Of a stretch of 64,000 bases of DNA, positions 48,261 through 58,158 are shown piece after piece. Location: positions 2,927,215 through 2,991,214 of the forward strand of contig NZ_CP013251.1 in NCBI RefSeq assembly GCF_001583435.1. Direction: 5' to 3'. The notes below the pieces were generated by a model. It worked only from the letters and a program-made list of their open reading frames with translations, was not told the DNA's origin and did no database searches. The stretch's first letter is position 1. Each line of letters begins with the position of its first letter. The stretch comes from Endozoicomonas montiporae CL-33. GTDB lineage: Bacteria; Pseudomonadota; Gammaproteobacteria; Pseudomonadales; Endozoicomonadaceae. The translations under genes were made by a program, and so were the position numbers.

Positions 48261-49424
48261 ATGAACCAGCTCGCCACTGAACCATTCGCTTCACTGTTTG
48301 CACAGAATACTGAATACTGTTCGTTGATCAACAGCACGCTATTACTGTGTAGCGATCAGAAACAACGAAGCCAAAGCATGATGCTATGGGTCAAAAAAGT
48401 CTCGGAGTATTCGTTTTTCCCAGGGTCAGCATTAAGCAAGTTTGCTGACGCCTGGCTGAACAGCGCAGGAAACTCATTCAAACCATTGGCCTACGTTGAT
48501 CTACTACAAAGGATGCAAAGCCCTTCGGCTAAACAACAGTTAGACGGCTTTTACCACCAATTGCTGACTCAACAACCAGAATGGCCCACAGGTACATCCG
48601 ACTCAACTTCAGAAAAGAATGTTCAAACGAAAAACAAGCAATCCGGAAAGCTTAAAAGACTATTGTCGAAGCCCACTATCGATACAGGCTGGCAACACAC
48701 ACCAACAGGAAAAGGATTTTCCGTCACAAGAATGATACTGGAAGAGCCCCCATTTAAAAAATCCGTAGAAGGTGCTGGCAACCTTTCCAGACCCGCAGTG
48801 TTTTATATGAACAGAACAACGCTCAAAGAGCTGAAAACCACCTATTCGCTCTGGGAACGGAGTCGTTCAGAGTTTTCACCTGGACCGGGTGAACTCGAGT
48901 CTACAGACACCCTGAGAACCTTTAGAACGGCTGCGACCTCATCAACCTTTTCTACAGCACTGGGAGCGTCATTTGGAATGCAGGAAGATAACCATCTGGA
49001 TGATAGTAACAGTATGCAAGGCCAACATGCTTACATCAGAAATCAACCATCTAATCATCCGTCCTTTGAACATATGACTGATCAGTTTTTCCATTGGCTA
49101 CACCAACAGTGTCCAAACCCAAATACCAGCTGGCTTATGCCTGAGAGTGTTCAGGGCGATGAAAAAATCACTGTTCCAGCAGGTCGCTACAATACTCCTC
49201 CCCATGCCGAACAGATTGGCTTAATAAGCAAGGGGGGCGATGTGTCAGAAGAATTCTCATGGCCTGCTCCGAAGAAAAGCCTTATTCGGGAAGGTATTGA
49301 CGAAGAGGCGGTGCTGATTGATACAGAGCTCATGAAACAGTTATTTAAAGAGTTTCTTGAATCCCGTACCCAATCTGAACTTAAACCGCCTATCGCTCAA
49401 CGCAGTCTTGCCAGGAACGGTTAA
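48261..49424 (+). CDS. Protein of unknown function
   Basis: The frame opens GTG-ATG at 48258-48263; the ATG at 48261 gives 387 residues. There is no signal peptide and no membrane segment. Residues 1-110 look helical and folded (L-L-C-S-D-Q-K-Q-R, L-S-K-F-A-D-A-W-L-N-S-A). The middle is Ser/Thr/Pro-rich, and the C-terminal half has W-L-H-Q-Q-C-P-N-P and repeated acidic patches. I recognise no family. It sits between a mobile-element block and a riboswitch-controlled gene, and its ribosome site is weak. Confidence 0.55.
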   Translation: MNQLATEPFASLFAQNTEYCSLINSTLLLCSDQKQRSQSMMLWVKKVSEYSFFPGSALSKFADAWLNSAGNSFKPLAYVDLLQRMQSPSAKQQLDGFYHQLLTQQPEWPTGTSDSTSEKNVQTKNKQSGKLKRLLSKPTIDTGWQHTPTGKGFSVTRMILEEPPFKKSVEGAGNLSRPAVFYMNRTTLKELKTTYSLWERSRSEFSPGPGELESTDTLRTFRTAATSSTFSTALGASFGMQEDNHLDDSNSMQGQHAYIRNQPSNHPSFEHMTDQFFHWLHQQCPNPNTSWLMPESVQGDEKITVPAGRYNTPPHAEQIGLISKGGDVSEEFSWPAPKKSLIREGIDEEAVLIDTELMKQLFKEFLESRTQSELKPPIAQRSLARNG

Positions 49425-49459
49425 TCAATAAACTTAATGATTAAACGCGATCTTTTTGT

Positions 49460-49468
49460 GCTATGATC
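49460..49468 (+). promoter_or_regulatory. Extended -10 promoter of the fluoride-riboswitch transcript
   Basis: TGC-TATGAT is an extended -10 element; a weak TTAAAC lies 15 bases before the hexamer. It would start transcription about 20 bases ahead of the aptamer. Confidence 0.55.
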
Positions 49469-49494
49469 CGATCCATTCAGAGCCTTATGGCTCA

Positions 49495-49567
49495 GGGTGA
49501 TGGAGTTCCACCTGCTAACCGCTCCCATAGCTGATTCACATAGCTTTGGCAGCTGATGACTCCTGTG
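49495..49567 (+). promoter_or_regulatory. Fluoride riboswitch (crcB motif)
   Basis: The segment GGGTGATGGAGTTCCACC, then CTAACCG, and the closing CTGATGACTCCTG reproduce the conserved blocks of the crcB motif: GG-GATGG--TTC-CC, AACCG, and CTGATG-C-CCT. Base pairs GGGTG/CACC and GGAG/CTCC form the pseudoknotted core. About 80 bases lie between it and the antiporter start; GACCGGG and CCCGGTC in that gap can form an expression-platform stem. Confidence 0.85.
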
Positions 49568-49646
49568 TATTGATTCCCGACCGGGGATGGCACAGGATCA
49601 TTGTAGCTGTACCTTCCCGGTCTTCGACTGACACCACGGAGACCTT

Positions 49647-50828
49647 ATGAATCTCGGTATTCTCTTTTTTCTGATTCTGTTTGGCGGCTGGACGGCTGGC
49701 AAACTGACACAACGCATCAAACTACCTGCTGTACTGGGCATGGTTCTGGTGGGAGTGGCAATAGGCTATTTTTATGGCAATAGCCTGCCTGCATCACTGG
49801 ATGAAAGCTCAAGCTTTCTCAAAACACTGGCACTGATCATCATATTGCTCAAAGCCGGTCTTGGCATCAGCCGTTCAACATTGAACCGGGCAGGCTTATC
49901 TGCACTGCTGATGACGTTTATTCCCTGCATTTTTGAAGGTGCTGCACTCACTGTCATCCTGAACTACTTGTTTGGATTTGACTGGGCAGTCGCCGGATTA
50001 ACCGGTTTTATGCTGGCAGCGGTATCCCCCGCCGTGGTGGTACCTTCCATGTTAGAGTTACAGTCAAAAGGCTATGGACAAAAAAACGCAGTACCCACTA
50101 TTGTTCTTGCCGGAGCATCCGTAGACGACGTCTTTGCCATTACCCTGTTTTCGGTCTGTCTCGGGCTGGCCACCGCTGAACAGAGTGTCAGCGTCAGCTC
50201 GGCATTACTGGCCATCCCGGTATCCATTATTACCGGACTGGTGCCCGGTATTGTGACAGGTCTGTTGCTGGCATGGCTGTTCAAACGTTATAAAATGCCA
50301 ACGGTTGAAAAGGTGCTTATTCTTCTGACGATTGCCGTAGTCATGGTCGAACTGGGAGAAATGATCGAAAGTGCCGCCCTGCTGGGCGTAATGACTGTCG
50401 GCTTTCTGCTTCTCGAACGGGCTGAAAGCAGTGCAGTCGAACTGTCCAGTCAAATGGGTAAAATCTGGTTTTTTGCCCAGATCATTCTGTTTGTACTGAT
50501 CGGGATGTCCGTTAATATTGAAGTGGCTATGGGCGCAGGGTTGACCGGCCTGCTGGCCATTACCGCAGGCCTGTTATTCCGATCTCTTGGTGTATTAATT
50601 GCCACACAATTCTCTGATCTGTCGTTTAAAGAACGGATTTTCTGCGTCATTGCCTACTGCCCCAAAGCAACGGTGCAGGCAGCACTGGGTGGTGCTGCAT
50701 TGGCCGCAGGCTTGCCAGAAGGTGAAGTGATTCTCGCACTGGCGGTTCTCGCCATTGTATTTACTGCACCATTGGGGCTAATAGGCATAAACGTCTTTGG
50801 AACAAAGCTGTTGAGCAGAGACAACTGA
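49647..50828 (+). CDS. CPA-family cation/proton antiporter under fluoride riboswitch control
   Basis: The 393-residue membrane protein has about 12 hydrophobic helices. It starts MNLGILFFLILFGGWTAGKL and contains a P-A-V-L-G-M-V-L-V-G helix, S-P-A-V-V-V-P and A-S-V-D-D-V-F-A-I, the Asp pair of Na+/H+ exchangers (about 150-157). CPA antiporters are known members of fluoride-riboswitch regulons, alongside crcB and eriC-F. The likely role is ion and pH balance, or F- stress relief. GGAG lies 7 bases before the ATG. It forms a one-gene unit. Confidence 0.85.
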   Translation: MNLGILFFLILFGGWTAGKLTQRIKLPAVLGMVLVGVAIGYFYGNSLPASLDESSSFLKTLALIIILLKAGLGISRSTLNRAGLSALLMTFIPCIFEGAALTVILNYLFGFDWAVAGLTGFMLAAVSPAVVVPSMLELQSKGYGQKNAVPTIVLAGASVDDVFAITLFSVCLGLATAEQSVSVSSALLAIPVSIITGLVPGIVTGLLLAWLFKRYKMPTVEKVLILLTIAVVMVELGEMIESAALLGVMTVGFLLLERAESSAVELSSQMGKIWFFAQIILFVLIGMSVNIEVAMGAGLTGLLAITAGLLFRSLGVLIATQFSDLSFKERIFCVIAYCPKATVQAALGGAALAAGLPEGEVILALAVLAIVFTAPLGLIGINVFGTKLLSRDN

Positions 50829-50902
50829 TTCTGCCAGACCGTTTTGAAAGTAGACTCCGCTGGTTGGAAATAGCCCCCCAACCAGTCTTCCCAGTCAGCC
50901 TC

Positions 50903-52234
50903 CTAGCGTCTCTGAACAGGACTTTTGCCATCAAGATCTTTTAAAAAGGCCAGCTTGTCCCTGATCTTTATTTCCAGCCCTCTGTCGTTTGGCTGGTAGT
51001 AATGTCTTGGCTCCATCCCATCAGGAAAATAGCATTCCCCTGCCGCATAAGCTCCCGGCTCATCATGGGCATAGCGATACTCAGCACCATAACCCAGCTC
51101 TCCCATCAGTTTTGTCGGTGCATTGCGCAAATGCAGAGGCACTTCATGGGATGGATTGCCGCGCACATCATCCAATGCCGCTTTCCAGGCCAGATAAACC
51201 GCATTGCTCTTGGCTGCACAGGCACAGTAAACGGTAGCATGCGCCAGAGCCAGCAAGCCTTCCGGAGCACCCAGTCGCTCAAAGGCCTGCCAGGCGTTCA
51301 TGGTTATTTCCAGTGCCCTCGGGTCAGCATTACCAATATCTTCACTGGCAATCGCCACCAGACGGCGAATGATGTACAACGGGTCAGCTCCGCCATCCAC
51401 CATTCGTGCTGCCCAGTACAACGCAGCATCAGGATTGGAGCCGCGAACCGACTTATGAAACGCCGAAATCTGGTCGTAAAATGCTTCTCCGCCTTTATCA
51501 AACCGACGCCCACTGTCTGCAAGAATATCGGTGACGCTGTCTGAACGTATAACCCCGTCATCACTGAGATCAGCGGCCACTTCCAGGATATTCAGAACCC
51601 GTCGTGCATCTCCATCGGCATAGCGGATCAGAACCTGCTCTGCCTCCGGTTCCAGCGTGATATTTCTGCCTGCCAGTCCTCGCTCGTCTTCCAGTGCCTG
51701 CTGAATAACAAGCTTGAGATCATCGGGCTGCAATGAACGCAATACATAGACCCGGGCACGGGACAAAAGCGCATTATTTAACTCAAATGACGGGTTCTCA
51801 GTGGTGGCTCCGATAAAGGTGATGGTGCCATCTTCAATATGGGGCAGAAATGCATCCTGCTGTGACTTATTGAAACGATGCACTTCGTCCACAAACAGAA
51901 TGGTTTTTCGGTTGTGCATCAACTGTTCGTCTCTTGCCCGATCAACCGCTGCACGGATATCTTTGACGCCGGACAATACGGCAGACAACGTTTCAAAACG
52001 GGCATCACACAAACCGGCAATTAATTTTGCCAGTGTCGTTTTGCCAACACCCGGTGGTCCCCAGAACACCATAGAATGAACCGCACCCTGCTCAAGGGCT
52101 TCCCGCAGAGGCTTCCCACGGGCAAGAATGTGTGCTTGCCCAAGGTATTCATCCAGATTTCTTGGTCTCATTCGAGCCGCCAGCGGCTCGAAACGAGTAG
52201 AATGGTTAGCAGGAGTATCAAAAAGTGATGCCAT
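50903..52234 (-). CDS. rarA: Replication-associated recombination protein RarA
   Basis: This 443-residue AAA+ protein opens with [16 protein letters not shown], has Walker [10 protein letters not shown] (about 59-67), Walker B F-V-D-E-V-H-R-F (about 115-122), sensor G-A-T-T-E-N-P, and the C-terminal tetramerisation region [10 protein letters not shown]. It acts at stalled forks and binds SSB. It is the third gene of ftsK-lolA-rarA, an order conserved in gammaproteobacteria, 34 bases after lolA. Confidence 0.96.
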   Translation of the reverse strand: MASLFDTPANHSTRFEPLAARMRPRNLDEYLGQAHILARGKPLREALEQGAVHSMVFWGPPGVGKTTLAKLIAGLCDARFETLSAVLSGVKDIRAAVDRARDEQLMHNRKTILFVDEVHRFNKSQQDAFLPHIEDGTITFIGATTENPSFELNNALLSRARVYVLRSLQPDDLKLVIQQALEDERGLAGRNITLEPEAEQVLIRYADGDARRVLNILEVAADLSDDGVIRSDSVTDILADSGRRFDKGGEAFYDQISAFHKSVRGSNPDAALYWAARMVDGGADPLYIIRRLVAIASEDIGNADPRALEITMNAWQAFERLGAPEGLLALAHATVYCACAAKSNAVYLAWKAALDDVRGNPSHEVPLHLRNAPTKLMGELGYGAEYRYAHDEPGAYAAGECYFPDGMEPRHYYQPNDRGLEIKIRDKLAFLKDLDGKSPVQRR

Positions 52235-52268
52235 AGTAACTATTGCCCAATGTAGCTATTGCTCAATG

Positions 52269-52961
52269 CTATTGCTCAGTACTAGCGGTTTGATCCAGTA
52301 CATCATAGCCTTTGGGAATCTCTACCCTGAAATCACTGTCACTGATCATGCCATTAAAGTTCACATCGCTCAGTTCTACACGACGGCGACCGCCCAATGA
52401 ATCCCGCAGTTCAATACTGTTCAACAGGCCATTGCGAAACACAATATCCAGTTTTTCAAACAGGTCAGAATTTCCATCAGGCGTCAGTGCAAATCGTTCC
52501 TGTTTATCATCCTGATACAGTCCGATCCGGTAATCTTTCAGAAACTCTTTGGCATCACCACTCAGCAACTGTGCCGGGGTATTGGACATACGGTCATCCT
52601 GAACCTGAATAATGACCTGATGCAGGTCTCGATCCACCATCCAGATTTTTTTATCAATAGCCACTACTTCCTGCTCAAACGGTGATGCAGTATTCCAGCG
52701 AAACTTGCCCGGACGTTTGATTTGCATGGAACCTGACTCTTCGCGAATACGTCCATCAGAACCAATGGACTCCTGCTTGAACTTTGCCGAGATAGTGCGA
52801 ATTTTCTCAAGTTTGCGAGTCAGTTTTTCAGCGGCTTTTGCATCATTTTCCTGAACGGCGGCAGTCACTGGTTTAACAGGTGCAGCACCTGCATTCATCA
52901 CAAGACCAGAGGAACACAGAACGGCAGAAAACAGGGCAAGGTTTTTTAAATGTTTCAACAT
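52269..52961 (-). CDS. lolA: Outer-membrane lipoprotein carrier LolA
   Basis: The ATG at 52961 gives a signal peptide (MLKHLKNLALFSAVLCSSGL...AGA); a TTG at 52991 is less likely. The 230-residue periplasmic chaperone has the LolA core: I-S-A-K-F-K-Q, G-S-M-Q-I-K-R-P-G-K-F-R-W, F-E-Q-E-V-V-A-I-D-K-K-I-W, and Q-L-L-S-G-D. It carries lipoproteins from LolCDE to LolB. The N-terminus has an added polar stretch (about 25-45). Confidence 0.93.
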   Translation of the reverse strand: MLKHLKNLALFSAVLCSSGLVMNAGAAPVKPVTAAVQENDAKAAEKLTRKLEKIRTISAKFKQESIGSDGRIREESGSMQIKRPGKFRWNTASPFEQEVVAIDKKIWMVDRDLHQVIIQVQDDRMSNTPAQLLSGDAKEFLKDYRIGLYQDDKQERFALTPDGNSDLFEKLDIVFRNGLLNSIELRDSLGGRRRVELSDVNFNGMISDSDFRVEIPKGYDVLDQTASTEQ

Positions 52962-52995
52962 AAAAGGTAGTAATAACAACTCTAACAACAATCGG

Positions 52996-55449
52996 TTAAT
53001 TTTTTACCGGTGGCGGCGCAATGACTTCCCGACCACCATTGTTTCCGGCAGGACTGATGACACCGGCCTGCTCCATCGCTTCAATAATATTGGCTGAACG
53101 GTTGTAGCCGATTTTAAATTTACGCTGAACCGAAGAGATAGACACTCGCCGACTTTCAGTCACAAAAGCCACGGCTTCGTCGTATAACGAATCTTGCTCA
53201 CTGTCACCATCCAGACCGGCACTAAAAGCACTGCCATCCGATGAACCCGCATCCACACCGTTAAGAATGTCTTCAATATAATCAGGGGAGCCGCGTTTTT
53301 TCCAGTCTGCTACCACTCTGTGAACTTCATCATCACTGACAAAAGCACCGTGCACGCGTATCGGTACACTGGTTCCCGGCGGCAGGTACAACATATCGCC
53401 ATGCCCCAGCAACTGTTCAGCGCCACCCTGATCGATAATGGTACGGGAGTCAATTTTACTGGACACCTGAAAACTGATTCGCGTGGGTACGTTAGCCTTG
53501 ATCAGGCCGGTAATCACATCAACAGAAGGCCGCTGGGTGGCCAGAATCAGATGAATACCTGCGGCCCTCGCCTTCTGGGCAATTCGGGCGATAAGCTCTT
53601 CCACCTTTTTGCCAACAATCATCATCATGTCAGCAAATTCATCTACGACCACCACAATAAACGGCAATGTTTCGAGCTCGGGAGGTGCTTCACCACCCAG
53701 CGATAACGGTTCAAAAAACGGATCACGCAGAGGCTCGCCCTGACTTCTGGCTTCTTTAACCTTCTGGTTATAGCCTGCAATATTACGAACCCCGAGCGCC
53801 GCCATCAGCTTATAACGCCGCTCCATTTCTGCCACACACCAGCGTAAGGAATTGGCGGCTTCTTTCATATCGGTGACAACCGGTGCCAGCAGGTGTGGTA
53901 TGCCGTCATAAATAGACAGTTCCAGCATTTTCGGGTCGATCATAATCAGCCGCACATCTTCCGGCCCTGCTTTGAACAGCATGGACAGAATCATGGCATT
54001 GACGCCCACGGATTTACCGGAACCGGTGGTACCGGCCACCAGCAAGTGCGGCATTTTAGCCAGGTTCACCACCACCGGCTGACCGCTGATGTCGTGACCT
54101 AAAGCCAGTGACAATGGAGACTTGGCATGGTCAAAAGCTTTGGCTGAAACCACCTCACTAAAGTAAACAATCTCCCGGTCGTCATTGGGAATTTCAATGC
54201 CCATGACGGACTTACCGGGAATGACTTCCACCACCCGAACACTGATAACAGCAAGAGAGCGAGCCAGATCTTTGGCCAGATTACTGATTTTGCTGGCCTT
54301 GGTACCCGGTGCCGGTTGAATTTCATAACGGGTAATCACCGGTCCCGGATGCGCTGCCACCACTTCGGCATCCACACCGAAATCTTTCAGTTTGAGTTCC
54401 AGTAAGCGGGATACCGCATCCAGATCATCCTGGCTGATCCCCCCGTTAGAGTTAGCCACTTCATCCAGCAAACCCACCGTCGGGAATCGACCTTCCGGCA
54501 ATTCTTCAAACAAGGCTTCCTGACGTTCTTTACGAGGGTGATTTTCTACGATGACGGCAGGCTGAGGTTTTATCTGAATCTCGACCTTCGGTTCTTTCGA
54601 TGCTTTCGACCCCAGCGCAACAGGCTCAAGAACCGGTTCTATTTTGTCTTCATCTTCAATTTTGGCTTGCTCTTTTTCCTGAATCTTGCGGGCTTTGGCT
54701 TCTGCGCGCCGGTCTTTCCAATGATCCAGAGCATTACGCAGCTGGTTATAGGCAATGATTGCCCAACGTCGTCCATAACTCAGACAACTTGTTAACGTCC
54801 AGATCACCAGTCTTCCTATAAGATCAATCACCCGAAACCAGGAAATATCGGTATAAAGCGTCAGACCGGTAATAAACACCGCCAGCAACAACAGGCTACT
54901 GCCAACTGCATTAAACACCGGCAAAAACTGTTGCAGAATAATATGACCAACAATCCCACCGGTAGACGACGGTAAGCTGAACAATTCCGGAAAATACAAT
55001 CCGGCCAGTGCTGCACCCGAGCACAATGCCAGCACCATACCAAAAAAACGCACTGCGAACAGGCTGGGGCTCCACTGCCAGGTTTCGTACCGATAGCGAA
55101 TAACCAGTGCCACTTTGCCAAACAACACCAATGGAATCATCCAGGCAAACAGCCCAAACAGGGAAAACAGAACGTCGGCAAACCAAGCCCCTACCGAGCC
55201 TGCCGCATTGACAACATCAGCGTCAGAGCCTGCAAAACTCCAGCCTGGATCAGACGAAGTATAAGTAAGTAGCGCGGCAGTCAGAAACCCGGCCATCACC
55301 AGAAGTACCAGCATGCCAGCTTCCCGAAGACGCAAAGCAAGGGCGTCATTCAGCGACTCGCGAATGGATGATTTCACAAACTTTTTCTTTATTTTTGCCG
55401 GTTGTGATCGTTCCGTAGTACTGCGTTTTTTGCTCGAATTCTCAGACAT
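52996..55449 (-). CDS. ftsK: DNA translocase FtsK
   Basis: The 817-residue protein has four or five N-terminal membrane helices (about 40-215), a short charged linker (about 230-310), and the motor with Walker [13 protein letters not shown] (about 478-489), Walker [12 protein letters not shown], and L-A-T-Q-R-P-S-V-D. The C-terminal gamma winged helix ([14 protein letters not shown]) reads KOPS and activates XerCD. The linker is much shorter than in E. coli (1329 residues) and similar to Pseudomonas-type FtsK. It is the first gene of ftsK-lolA-rarA. Confidence 0.96.
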   Translation of the reverse strand: MSENSSKKRSTTERSQPAKIKKKFVKSSIRESLNDALALRLREAGMLVLLVMAGFLTAALLTYTSSDPGWSFAGSDADVVNAAGSVGAWFADVLFSLFGLFAWMIPLVLFGKVALVIRYRYETWQWSPSLFAVRFFGMVLALCSGAALAGLYFPELFSLPSSTGGIVGHIILQQFLPVFNAVGSSLLLLAVFITGLTLYTDISWFRVIDLIGRLVIWTLTSCLSYGRRWAIIAYNQLRNALDHWKDRRAEAKARKIQEKEQAKIEDEDKIEPVLEPVALGSKASKEPKVEIQIKPQPAVIVENHPRKERQEALFEELPEGRFPTVGLLDEVANSNGGISQDDLDAVSRLLELKLKDFGVDAEVVAAHPGPVITRYEIQPAPGTKASKISNLAKDLARSLAVISVRVVEVIPGKSVMGIEIPNDDREIVYFSEVVSAKAFDHAKSPLSLALGHDISGQPVVVNLAKMPHLLVAGTTGSGKSVGVNAMILSMLFKAGPEDVRLIMIDPKMLELSIYDGIPHLLAPVVTDMKEAANSLRWCVAEMERRYKLMAALGVRNIAGYNQKVKEARSQGEPLRDPFFEPLSLGGEAPPELETLPFIVVVVDEFADMMMIVGKKVEELIARIAQKARAAGIHLILATQRPSVDVITGLIKANVPTRISFQVSSKIDSRTIIDQGGAEQLLGHGDMLYLPPGTSVPIRVHGAFVSDDEVHRVVADWKKRGSPDYIEDILNGVDAGSSDGSAFSAGLDGDSEQDSLYDEAVAFVTESRRVSISSVQRKFKIGYNRSANIIEAMEQAGVISPAGNNGGREVIAPPPVKN

Positions 55450-55505
55450 TCCCAGTCTATTAAAAAATAGCCTCGCAAGGGTCCCGGCAACAGGGACTGT
55501 TTATG

Positions 55506-55672
55506 TGTAAGTACTCAACCATACGAAATCATATTTTCTGACTCATTGTTCAGGCACTCTGACTGCGTTGCAACTCTGGTCACATAGCTTGCTATGCTCC
55601 CGCCGTTACGCCTTGCAGAGCACCTGCCCAATAAGCCAGAAATCTTCGATTCCGTATGGTTGAGTACTTACA
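55506..55672. repeat. Miniature inverted-repeat element (167 bp)
   Basis: Ends TGTAAGTACTCAACCATACG(A/G)AAT are inverted over 24 bases with one mismatch. No gene lies inside; internal hairpins include CATAG-CTTG-CTATG. It fills the gap between ftsK and the DraG-like gene. A related shorter element is at 61912-61985. Confidence 0.8.
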
Positions 55673-55754
55673 TTAAACGATAACACGAGGCATTGACCCG
55701 TTGCTATCCAACAGGTCAATGAAAACGGAATCAAGCTTTGCCTGTACAATCAAT

Positions 55755-56969
55755 TCAAGGCAGTGAAACCAGCTTTTCTGCCAGTCGCATATAAAAGTCC
55801 GAATTATTCAGATCTTTCACAAAACGTTCCGGAATCCCCTGAATACCATTCATCGCACCCAGCAGAGCCCCCGTCAGAGCCGCTCGTGCCATATTATTAC
55901 CGCCACCATTAACGGCCGACAGTACACCTTGTTCATAGTTATTCGGGAACCGGTGCATCAGATAATAAGCAGCAGGCAGCAGGTGAGTTAACTGACAATC
56001 CATGCCATACACCTGGCTGACATGCAATGCCGGTTCAATTCGAACGACGTCCGGCTGCCAGGCAATGGCACCATTGACAACGGTATGAACGTTATCAAAA
56101 CCACCGATTAAGGAGCGAATGACAGGATTTTTCAGCTGTTTGTAAAGATATTCCCGAAGCTCTTCAAGCTGCACACCTTTCATAATGGCTTGCAGGGTCA
56201 GGGCGTAAACCACCTGATTACTTCGAATAAAATCACTTTCAAAGAATGGCTGCATCAGGTTATCGGCTTCAACAGCCAGGGTTTCCGGATCATCGTAAAA
56301 CAGCGCAAGAACGACCGCGAGTTGCGCCCCGTCGGAAGTATCCGAGTCTGAAGCCAGTTTACGATCTTCCCAGCTGATTCCTTCATTCCGTCGTTTGATC
56401 ATGTGCCTGATGATGGATTCCGTGTAGCGACCAGAAAATGATTCACCTGAAAGTGTTTTGAAGAATCCGTCCAGTCTGTGGTGAAAATCAGCCTCGTTGT
56501 ATTGCGCCGTTGCGACGACAGACTCCAGCAGGAGTGTAAATAATTGTCCTGTTTGGGAGATATCACCTGCCCTCACTCCCTGTTCATGGCGATAACGGCT
56601 GATGTCTGCAAAGCTGTGGCTGCCTTTCAGCTTGGGGTCCTGATAATGATCAATCCAGTCACCAAAGTCGTTTCGCAACTCGTTGAGATTGTAGTACCAG
56701 TGGGTTCCGAGACCCAGCGCATCACCGGCCAGATAGCCAAAAATTGCACCTTTAACCCGATCGCTGCGATTAATATTATCCGGATAGCGTTTAACGACAG
56801 GTTCAGTTGTCTCGCTGACGTTCATACTCTGCACCTCCTCGGTAGCACCGTTATCTTGTACCACCGGACGATCACACCCTACAAGTAACATAACCCAGAC
56901 TGACACTATAAAAGCTCTGCCTATCAGGCCAGGCTGTCGGTTACCGGTCATTCTCATACTTACTTTCAT
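55755..56969 (-). CDS. ADP-ribosylglycohydrolase-family lipoprotein
   Basis: From the ATG at 56969 the 404-residue protein has a lipoprotein signal (F-I-V-S-V-W-V-M-L-L-V-G-C), placing the acylated Cys near residue 32. After a polar linker, the ADP-ribosylglycohydrolase fold begins: G-A-I-F-G-Y-L-A-G-D-A-L-G (about 73-85), S-D-T-S-D-G-A-Q-L-A, and C-terminal G-G-G-N-N-M-A-R-A-A-L-T-G-A-L-L-G-A, where family members bind two Mg2+. The family removes ADP-ribose from proteins or nucleic acids. Export as a lipoprotein is unusual for it and suggests a target outside the cytoplasm. The catalytic G-D-x-x-D is partly altered, so activity is uncertain. Confidence 0.8.
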   Translation of the reverse strand: MKVSMRMTGNRQPGLIGRAFIVSVWVMLLVGCDRPVVQDNGATEEVQSMNVSETTEPVVKRYPDNINRSDRVKGAIFGYLAGDALGLGTHWYYNLNELRNDFGDWIDHYQDPKLKGSHSFADISRYRHEQGVRAGDISQTGQLFTLLLESVVATAQYNEADFHHRLDGFFKTLSGESFSGRYTESIIRHMIKRRNEGISWEDRKLASDSDTSDGAQLAVVLALFYDDPETLAVEADNLMQPFFESDFIRSNQVVYALTLQAIMKGVQLEELREYLYKQLKNPVIRSLIGGFDNVHTVVNGAIAWQPDVVRIEPALHVSQVYGMDCQLTHLLPAAYYLMHRFPNNYEQGVLSAVNGGGNNMARAALTGALLGAMNGIQGIPERFVKDLNNSDFYMRLAEKLVSLP

Positions 56970-57109
56970 GGCAGTTCGCGGCTCCGGGCAACACACCGAA
57001 AAACATTGAGCATAGAACATCCGGCAAAGGCACGTATTAGTACTTATGTTTTATTTCTAGGTCGGCGGTATGTTAACCCGTTTGTCGTGCTATTTATCAG
57101 GAACCGAAA

Positions 57110-57349
57110 ATGCAAGATTCCATCCACGGTCACAACGTTCTTAATCTTATCCGTGAACATAATCAACCCGTCAATATAGACGAACTTTTAACCGCTATCA
57201 GTCAGCATTTTGGTACTGAGAGCCGTTTTCATACTTGTTCAGCCGAAGGTCTCAGCGCTGATCAGCTGGTTGAGCTTTTTCTCGCCAAAGGCAAACTGGT
57301 ACTTGAAAATGAGCAGATTCACTTTGTTGGTTGCCGCTGCAAACACTAA
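57110..57349 (+). CDS. yecH: YecH-family metal-binding protein
   Basis: The 79-residue protein starts MQDSIHGHNVLNLI, contains F-G-x-x-x-R-F-H-T-C-S-A-E-G-L-S and ends with C-R-C-K-H. The spaced His/Cys residues match DUF2492 (YecH), a small predicted metal-binding protein of unknown role in gammaproteobacteria. It is a single-gene unit, divergent from the DraG-like gene. Confidence 0.88.
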   Translation: MQDSIHGHNVLNLIREHNQPVNIDELLTAISQHFGTESRFHTCSAEGLSADQLVELFLAKGKLVLENEQIHFVGCRCKH

Positions 57350-57463
57350 TTGACCTGCGTCAGAAGTTCCTGCAATTACACCAAGGGCTTAAATAATCAC
57401 CGGCCTGACTGTAATCCATTGAAAAACAATAAAAAACATAAAATCACTTAATCAATTGTCATG

Positions 57464-57490
57464 GTTGGCTCTCTTTTAATGAGAGTCAAC
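57464..57490. terminator. Hairpin between yecH and the RNA-binding protein gene
   Basis: GTTGGCTCTC, loop TTTTAAT, GAGAGTCAAC (one mismatch) about 115 bases after yecH. There is no T-run, so its function is uncertain. Confidence 0.4.
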
Positions 57491-57504
57491 AATTGTTCAC
57501 ACCC

Positions 57505-57530
57505 TTGACATAAGTACTACAGGTTATAAT
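57505..57530 (+). promoter_or_regulatory. Possible promoter with long leader to the RNA-binding protein
   Basis: TTGACA (57505-57510) and TATAAT (57525-57530) are consensus boxes, but the spacer is only 14 bases. A start near 57537 would leave a leader of about 240 bases, as in cold-shock genes. Confidence 0.45.
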
Positions 57531-57774
57531 CTGGTGTCATACCCGGACGGTTTAGGGTAGAACTCACTAGAGCCCTGCTATGGTGCGTTATTGGATCTGC
57601 GAACTGATCTCATCAGTAAACAGGTCATTTAGTCCTGAGCAAAAGACTGCCAGGGTTATTTTAAATAACACTCTGACTTACTGATGCCCCAGAACGACGT
57701 AATCCTGATGACGTTCGATGTTTCTAAGGCAAATGGTCGAGTTTAAAAACGTCATTATTGGAGACCTTCTTACC

Positions 57775-58077
57775 ATGCAACAGAACAAACTGTTTGTAGG
57801 TAACCTGCCTTTCAGCGCGAATGAAAATGATTTGCAGATTGCTTTTGAGCAATTTGGAGAAATTGATGAAATCCGTGTCATTATTGACCGGGAAACAGGC
57901 CGCTCCCGTGGTTTTGCTTTCGTCACATTTGCTGAAAAAGATTCAGCCGACTCTGCTCTCAGCATGGACGGTAAAGAATTAAATGGTCGTAACATGCGGG
58001 TTAATTTTGCGACTGAAAGAAATGGTGGACGCCATAACAACAATAACCAGAATAACAATCGCCGTTTCAACCAATAA
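57775..58077 (+). CDS. Single-RRM RNA-binding protein
   Basis: The 100-residue protein starts at ATG 57775 with GGAG 11 bases upstream. It contains RNP2 (K-L-F-V-G-N-L) at about 5-11 and RNP1 (R-G-F-A-F-V-T-F) at about 43-50, and ends in an Asn/Arg-rich tail (G-G-R-H-N-N-N-N-Q-N). Proteins of this kind are often cold-induced RNA chaperones. The long leader upstream fits such control but is not proof of it. Confidence 0.9.
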   Translation: MQQNKLFVGNLPFSANENDLQIAFEQFGEIDEIRVIIDRETGRSRGFAFVTFAEKDSADSALSMDGKELNGRNMRVNFATERNGGRHNNNNQNNNRRFNQ

Positions 58078-58158
58078 TAACGATTTTACTTAACTCACCA
58101 GTTCAGTGTCTTTGTTATTCCCCTGAGAGGATAACCGGGCTACCGGTTATCCTTCAGC

